Source of the DNA: Aricia agestis
Lineage: Eukaryota; Arthropoda; Insecta; Lepidoptera; Lycaenidae
Reading direction: 5' to 3'
DNA length: 64,000 nt
Assembly: GCF_905147365.1 (NCBI RefSeq)
Contig: NC_056413.1
Span: 18,906,001 to 18,970,000 of the forward strand
Both the position numbers and the translations under genes were made by a program. The notes below the pieces were generated by a model. It had not been told where the DNA came from. It saw only the letters and a list, made by a program, of their open reading frames with translations, and searched no databases. Shown here one piece after another: positions 57,641 to 64,000 of the stretch (the first letter of the stretch is position 1; every line of letters begins with the position of its first letter).

Positions 57641-58060
57641 AAAACCGGCCAAGTGCGAGTCGGACTCGCGCACCGAGGGTTCCGTACAAACCTGCAAGGT
57701 TTACAAAGTTCGTTCATTACGACAATCGAGTCATAACTATGGTATTTTTATTGCAAAATGAAATTCATAACATTACAATGGGGAAAGATGGAGGAGCATA
57801 AAAAGACAAAGATCTCTTTATCGTTTAAGTAGTAGCGCGTTCATGAGGAAAAAACCGGCCAAGTGCGAGTCGGACTCGCGCACCGAGGGTTCCGTACAAA
57901 CCTGCAAGGTTTACAAAGTTCGTTCATTACGACAATCGAGTCATAACTATGGTATTTTTATTGCAAAATGAAATTCATAACATTACAATGGGGAAAGATG
58001 GAGGAGCATAAAAAGACAAAGATCTCTTTATCGTTTAAGTAGTAGCGCGTTCATGAGGAA
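57641..58060 (+). repeat. 210-bp tandem duplication of the repeat head
   Basis: 57641-57850 and 57851-58060 look identical by eye. Both start AAAACCGGCCAAGTGCGAG and end near AGTAGCGCGTTCATGAGG. Confidence 0.85.
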
Positions 58061-58453
58061 AAAAGAAATAAGTTTATATTTATTAAAAAATATATATTTT
58101 GTAATGTAACTAAAAATTTAAGGTTTTCGGAATTTTTCCTTTATGTGTGCTATAAAACGTCGCTTCATGCCAAATTTCAAGATTCTAGGTCGACTGGAAG
58201 TACCCTTTAGGTTTTGATTCCCTTGCGAGTACTTGCGAGTTTCAAAATATGCAGCTTAAATTGCTGTTTCTTTTGATTGCGTTGACATAGAAGTTTGATT
58301 TTGTTACAGCTTAAAGGTATTATAGACCTGAGTATTTGGTATGAATTTCAATTTAATACCTCTACGCGTTTATGAGGAAATGGGTAGTAAGTTTAAAATT
58401 ATTAAAAAAAAATATATTATGTGATGTAACTAAAAATTTATGGTTTTCGTAAT

Positions 58454-58978
58454 TAGGGTTCCGTACCTCAAAAGGAAAAAACGGAACCCTTATAGGATCA
58501 CTTTGTTGTCCGTCTGTCCGTCCGTCCGTCTGTCAAGACCCTTTTTCTCAGGAACGCGTGGAGGTATGAAGCTGAAATTTATATCAATTACTCAGGTCTA
58601 CTGTCCCTTGAAGCTGTGAAAAAATCAAACTTCTAAGCCAACGCAATCAAAAGATACAGCCGTTTATGCCGCAAATTTTCGACACTTGCAAGGGAATCAA
58701 AACCTACAGGGTGCTTCCCGTGAACTCAGAATCTTGAAATTTGGTACGAAGCAACGTCTTATAGCATAGATAAAGGAAAAATTACGAAAACCATAAATTT
58801 TTAGTTACATCACATAATATATATTTTTTTAATAATTTTAAACTTACTACCCATTTCCTCATAAACGCGTAGAGGTATTAAATTGAAATTCATACCAAAT
58901 ACTCAGGTCTATAATACCTTTAAGCTGTCGGAACCCTCGGTGCGCGAGTCCGACTCGCACTTGGCCGGTTTTTTTTTT
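58454..58978 (-). repeat. Nested inverted 525-bp repeat
   Basis: Splits a module after GGTTTTCGTAAT; the module resumes TTTTTCCTTTATC on the far side. It appears base-for-base the same as the copy at 50401. Confidence 0.85.
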
Positions 58979-60025
58979 CCTTTATCTATGCTATAAGACG
59001 TTGCTTCGTACCAAATTTCAAGATTCTGAGTTCACGGGAAGCACCCTGTAGGTTTTGATTCCCTTGCAAGTGTCGAAAATTTGCGGCATAAACGGCTGTA
59101 TCTTTTGATTGCGTTGGCTTAGAAGTTTGATTTTTTCACAGCTTCAAGGGACAGTAGACCTGAGTAATTGATATAAATTTCAGCTTCATACCTCCACGCG
59201 TTCCTGAGAAAAAGGGTCTTGACAGACGGACGGACGGACAGACGGACAACAAAGTGATCCTATAAGGGTTCCGTTTTTTCCTTTTGAGGTACGGAACCCT
59301 AAAAAGAAATAAGTTTATATTTATTAAAAAATATATATTTTGTAATGTAACTAAAAATTTAAGGTTTTCGGAATTTTTCCTTTATGTGTGCTATAAAACG
59401 TCGCTTCATGCCAAATTTCAAGATTCTAGGTCGACTGGAAGTACCCTTTAGGTTTTGATTCCCTTGCGAGTACTTGCGAGTTTCAAAATATGCAGCTTAA
59501 ATTGCTGTTTCTTTTGATTGCGTTGACATAGAAGTTTGATTTTGTTACAGCTTAAAGGTATTATAGACCTGAGTATTTGGTATGAATTTCAATTTAATAC
59601 CTCTACGCGTTTATGAGGAAATGGGTAGTAAGTTTAAAATTATTAAAAAAAAATATATTATGTGATGTAACTAAAAATTTATGGTTTTCGTAATTTTTCC
59701 TTTATCTATGCTATAAGACGTTGCTTCGTACCAAATTTCAAGATTCTGAGTTCACGGGAAGCACCCTGTAGGTTTTGATTCCCTTGCAAGTGTCGAAAAT
59801 TTGCGGCATAAACGGCTGTATCTTTTGATTGCGTTAGCTTAGAAGTTTGATTTTTTCACAGCTTCAAGGGACAGTAGACCTGAGTAATTGATATAAATTT
59901 CAGCTTCATACCTCCACGCGTTCCTGAGAAAAAGGGTCTTGACAGACGGACGGACGGACAGACGGACAACAAAGTGATCCTATAAGGGTTCCGTTTTTTC
60001 CTTTTGAGGTACGGAACCCTAAAAA

Positions 60026-60711
60026 TGCAATGTTATATCATTTACCAAGAGCAAAAAGGCTTTATTACATAATTATACAATTGATGACATCACAATACTC
60101 GTACTAAAGTAGTGCGCGACTTAGGGGTCATGTTTGATTCAGATTTGTCCTTTAGACACCATTACGATGTCATATGCAGCAGAGCAAGTAAAATGCTATC
60201 ATTTATTATTGGAACTGCTAGACCGTTCAAAAGTACTAAAACATGGATTGTACTCTGGTAAGATCAATCTTAGAATATTGCTCATCAGTGTGGTCCCCAA
60301 TATATCACATACACATTGACAGGATCGAGTCTATACAGCGTCGTTTTTTTAAGATCACTGTGTACTAGATATGGGATCAGACGGAAGATCCCGTTATATG
60401 AGGACAGACTTAATAAATTCTCCTTAAAGAGTCTTGAAGGCCGCAGACAGATGTTTGACTTATGTAATTTACACAAAATAATTAACGGAACCGTGGACAT
60501 AGAGATCTTGAATCAGATATCGGTTAAAATTCCTACCCGATCCGTACGTATACCTCAACTGTTTAACATCCCTAAGTATAAAAACAATGTAGCTAAGAAT
60601 AATCCTGTTCAAAGAATGTGCTCTCTTTGTATTTGTTCAGATTTTGACATATTCCATAGTAATCTACACTTATTCAAAAAAGACATATTAAAATATAACT
60701 TAAAATCCTAA
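60026..60711 (+). pseudogene. LINE RT C-terminal part, frameshifted
   Basis: Resumes the LINE after the cluster: KCNVISFTKSK and VRDLGVMFDSDLSFRHHYDV. LVRSILEYCSSVW and IESIQRRFF follow in shifted frames near 60250-60350. The last frame, from CTRYGIRRKIPLYEDRL to the TAA at 60709-60711, contains SLEGRRQMFDLCNLHKIING, a typical LINE C-terminal phrase. Stops and frameshifts near 60110 and 60260-60340 make it nonfunctional. Confidence 0.75.
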
Positions 60712-61247
60712 TCAATAATATAGTGACATATCTATGACAATAATTATCATTATTAATTAATTATATTATCTATTCATGTTTATAATAATTCTCTGTTTGA
60801 CATCTATTAAATTACTTATTATGATTTTGTTTTTGTGTGTACACATTATAATTCTGACTTTTTGCTATATTCCATTGACATGTTTAATCTTAATATAATT
60901 TAATTTGCAATAATATCTCAATGTAATAAAATAAAATAATTATTATGTAATAATAGTTATCATAGTTTTAAGTTATACTCAGAAATTTTGTTGTTAATGT
61001 AATAATGTAGGTAGGTACTTTGCTTGAAAATTATTGTTAGTTAACAATCACTAAGTAATTGTTCTTCAGTTTAGTAGTTAATAATTTCATAATTTCATAT
61101 TGTATTTTGTGGAGTTTTGATTATAAATGCCGTGTCACCTGCTAAGGTACATGCATTAGAAAAAATTATAATAATTAATATGCTTATTTTAATGATATTT
61201 CGATGTATGTGCTGTTTGGTGTCCTGATTAAATAAATAAATAAATAT
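60712..61247 (+). mobile_element. Probable 3' UTR of the LINE
   Basis: Very AT-rich DNA ending in an AAAT tetranucleotide run like that of the intact element. It is assigned to the LINE by position only. Confidence 0.4.
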
Positions 61248-61779
61248 GTCAGTCAGTCTGGCCGTCATGATGATCATCATCATCAACAATAACCACGTCA
61301 AATGCGCAATTTAGGTCTTGTGTGGGCGAGATGGGTAGGTAACAATTTAAAGTCCGATCGTCATTAAACACCTATGTACCGATTACCTAATGACGCTCAA
61401 GTTAATAGTAATTTAAGTTAGGAACATAATATTTTTAATTTTAGCCGTTTCACCTACACAATAGAACTCTTGAAAGTGCAAATAATTTTTTGCATTAAGA
61501 GTAATTTGTCTAACGAGTCATTGAATGTCGGCGGGCGGCGGCGGACAGATCCATTCTCGGGAGATGATTTATTAGCTGATGACGTCGCTCACACCCGCGT
61601 CCCGCACTCCCCCAGCGGGAAAAAATCATCATCACTCCGCAGTCCAGCTGCAGGTCTACAATGACCACTTCGAGTTTATCGTATAATACTTGTTGAAAGT
61701 AGTCGCTCCACAGTTACTTCTCAGTTCTAACATAAACATAATTATTAAGCTCATCCCTTCTCCTCACACTCGGCCTTAA
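61248..61779. other. Noncoding DNA
   Basis: Contains a short ATGATCATCATCATC run near 61267. No gene recognised. TTAA at 61776-61779 is the target site of the next element. Confidence 0.4.
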
Positions 61780-62199
61780 GGGGGCGACTAATCCAAAATT
61801 TTCGATTTTATAATTCATTTTTACACTTGAAAATAAGTCCCGAATCGTTTCGTTTCTTAAAATTATATACAAAATTATATAATTTCCAAGAATTTGATCA
61901 GCAAAAACACGATATCTTAAAATTTTCTCGATAGAAAAAAATCACAAAGATGTATCTAATTTTCACGAATTTTTCATTTATTGCCATAACCGTGCATTAA
62001 ACTAAGTTAATATTTAACACATTGTATAAAATTCTATCATTGAGAAACCGACCTAGCGGAGTTGTATGTTTATCGAGTTATTGAGAAAAAACTAATTTGG
62101 CCATAAATCCGCGTCGTCCTTTTTCACCTGGCATATGAAAGACGGGCGTGAGTGTAAAGAGAGAAGGACGATGTTTGATTTTTTGGGTAAGTCGCCCTC
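61780..62199. mobile_element. TTAA-flanked MITE, copy 2
   Basis: A 420-bp relative of 22477-22906 in the same orientation, with ends GGGGGCGACTAATCC and GGGTAAGTCGCCCTC. TTAA lies at both borders (61776-61779 and 62200-62203). It differs from copy 1 by scattered substitutions and small gaps. Confidence 0.8.
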
Positions 62200-62203
62200 T
62201 TAA

Positions 62204-64000
62204 ATAATAATAATTATATTTTATATGGTCTAAGTTGACTGTCGAATTGTAGAGAATCGTTTATATTATTATTTTTCAATGAGAAGTGTTACTATTTTTA
62301 AGAGACTACTGCGATGGTCTAATACGTTCGTGTTCGGTGGTGACGGTGACTGGTGGAGTAGGCGCGGACGGCGGACGTGACAATTGAATTAGCCCCGGAA
62401 TTCAATAAGAGTCGGAAGGCCGACATTTTCATTGTGCCCTCTCCGATGCACACGCCGAGAGATGCGACGTCAAATACATACTATATTATTATAATGATTA
62501 TACGACGTAACACTGCTAGTATTTTAAATATTTTCGGAATAATAACAAGTTTTCCTACAAAATGTCATAATAACAATAATAATATTATTATTATAGGTAA
62601 TAATAGTGGCAAGAACCAATTTGAGTTTAAAATATTTTTTGTGAGGAGCGGATGACTCGAGAGTATGTCGAGACTGGAAGCGAGTCTGGTGATTTCCGGT
62701 TGAAAAACAATTATAACGCCTCAGAGGCCGTACAGCGAACTGCTCTTAGCGGTGGGGGGGGGGGACATTATCGTTTTAGAGGGAAATTGTGTCGCATCCA
62801 AATGTCCCTAAATGACGCTCCTCACTCAATTTTTTCGGTTAAAGCATTGTCGAAGATTCGCTTAAATCGTTTTTAGAGCTCCGTCAGTTTCACGTTGAAA
62901 TTGAATTCAACAATCGTTCAACAAATCGTTGAGAGTAGTTGAGAGTTCATAAGTTTCAATGCGATGTTCTATTATTCTATTAGACGTAGGCGGCACGGGC
63001 GGCGGGCGTGGCGATGATGCTCGCTCGGGGAGAACTTAGTTTAGTTCGGACCATTGTTGACCAACTTCAGTTAAGGTGGATAGAATATTATGGATGCAAA
63101 ATGTAGATACACTACATACTGAAATAGCGTTCTTCTCTAGTCTCTGTTCCTGAGACAGTGGACGTGGACGCTGGAGCTCGAAAAAAACGTGTGAGGTTAG
63201 ATGAATGGATGTTACTCTTCCACGCCAAGTTGCTCATGTATAATATAATATTATCTATCAGCTTACAGCTGCCGACCACCAGTTTCTACAAAATACTCAT
63301 AATATAACTGACTGGATTTTCCAAACCGCTTTTTTGCGCGGCAAGGCTGAAAACTATCTTATTTTTTCATTTTTTATTTTAAAAGTAAAACATAACGCTT
63401 ATAATTTGGGCCCATCGTTATTTTTTTAAAATAATAATTATTTTCCAAGAAAATAAACATAAATAGGCGATTTCCAATTTTGGTGGCTTGTTGCCCAACT
63501 ATTTTACTCAATATCTAGACCGATTATGAGAAAACTTGATACTGGATTAGATTTTTATTTATGTAGTCGTTTTATATAGTTGACTTCATAATATATGAAT
63601 TTAATTGTACTAATGTTGTTTCTACAAAATACCATTGATCCCTTAAGCATAAAAAACGCCATTTACGTCATTCAGCCACACGCTAACCAGTTTAGGAGGT
63701 GGCTGTGGGCTGGGTCGTACCAGTTTCCAGCCAGAAATGAAACAATACTGTTTTATCACAAAACCCCCGATTTTATGCAATTTTGGTGTACTTAAATTAT
63801 CCTACTTGTTGCAATAATATCATGTTGTTATTTTGAATATCGGTAGAGTTTTGGTTGGTTTATAGTTAAGTTAATGTGTTATAACTTTAGTGCACGTAGC
63901 TTTTTTTTATTTTTTTTTCTCGCAAATTCCAATTTTGGTGGGTAAATTTTGGTTGGTAAGAGGGTGTGTAAAACATTATTTTTACGGAATATCATTGATT
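62204..64000. other. Noncoding DNA to the window end
   Basis: GC-rich patches near 62340-62370 and 62990-63030 and a G9 run near 62755-62763. The phrase AATTTTGGTGG recurs near 63476 and 63931, perhaps from a dispersed repeat. No gene was recognised. Confidence 0.4.

Larger units (their letters stand above)
57641..60025. repeat. Cluster of CCGGCCAAG-family repeats
   Basis: Four parts: a head segment of 210 bp (57641-57850), its tandem copy that continues into a two-module body (57851-59304), a 525-bp inverted copy nested in that body (58454-58978), and a headless two-module copy (59305-60025). The cluster sits in an A run of the LINE. Confidence 0.8.
57143..61247 (+). mobile_element. CR1/Jockey-type LINE fragment with nested insertions
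   Basis: Three coding pieces (57143-57312, 57599-57637 and 60025 onward) read as one RT when the insertions are ignored. The 5' end is truncated just before motif B. The 3' end is probably the AAAT run at about 61229-61245. It is related to, but clearly different from, the intact element at 4-8.4 kb. Confidence 0.75.

Overview
This is a stretch of insect nuclear genome, most probably from a moth or butterfly. Several dispersed families in it are of kinds I recognise from lepidopteran genomes: repeats running from CCGGCCAAGTGCGAGTC to GGTACGGAACCCTA, a SINE-like family with a variable CCCTACCCTTCCC tract, Helitrons ending in CTAG before a T, and palindromic MITEs. The DNA is AT-rich with scattered GC-rich islands. 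I find no confident complete host protein gene. The long reading frames that I can identify belong to retroelements. Two short stretches may be host exons: one on the minus strand at 33387-33563 and one on the plus strand at 34477-34531. The window is best read as a gene-poor intergenic or intronic region filled with transposable elements of different ages.

Layout. 0-4 kb: Helitron, palindromic MITE and SINE-like fragments. 4.08-8.36 kb: an open, apparently intact CR1/Jockey-type LINE with a PHD-finger ORF1 overlapping an endonuclease-RT ORF2. The overlap contains an in-frame T TTT TTA heptamer, and ORF2 lies in the -1 frame. 8.4-15.4 kb: noncoding DNA with a 570-bp tandem duplication and a strong 50-nt hairpin. 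15.4-15.9 kb: tail of a dead LINE. 16.6-21.5 kb: an unclassified element with 23-bp terminal inverted repeats and repeated AAGTCCGTCT motifs, split by an inverted I-group LINE carrying two frameshifts and one nonsense codon. 22.5-25.8 kb: a TTAA-flanked MITE and a run of foldback elements. 28.6-32.5 kb: three copies of the CCGGCCAAG family, one inside a Helitron. 40.5-42.3 kb: a Jockey-like LINE whose RT has lost catalytic motif A. 46.0-50.1 kb: a BEL/Pao retrotransposon with one LTR, Gag-protease, and a pol lacking the reverse transcriptase. 50.4-61.2 kb: dense nested insertions, including a LINE cut first by a tRNA-derived SINE and again by a 2.4-kb cluster of CCGGCCAAG repeats. 61.8-62.2 kb: a second copy of the TTAA MITE.

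The genes do not form a host pathway. Only the 4-8.4 kb LINE looks capable of encoding complete replication proteins. The rest are non-autonomous or broken. The CCGGCCAAG family has two 525-bp copies that look identical by eye, so it has moved or been duplicated recently. All identifications come from reading motifs and repeats by eye; family names marked as tentative need database comparison.
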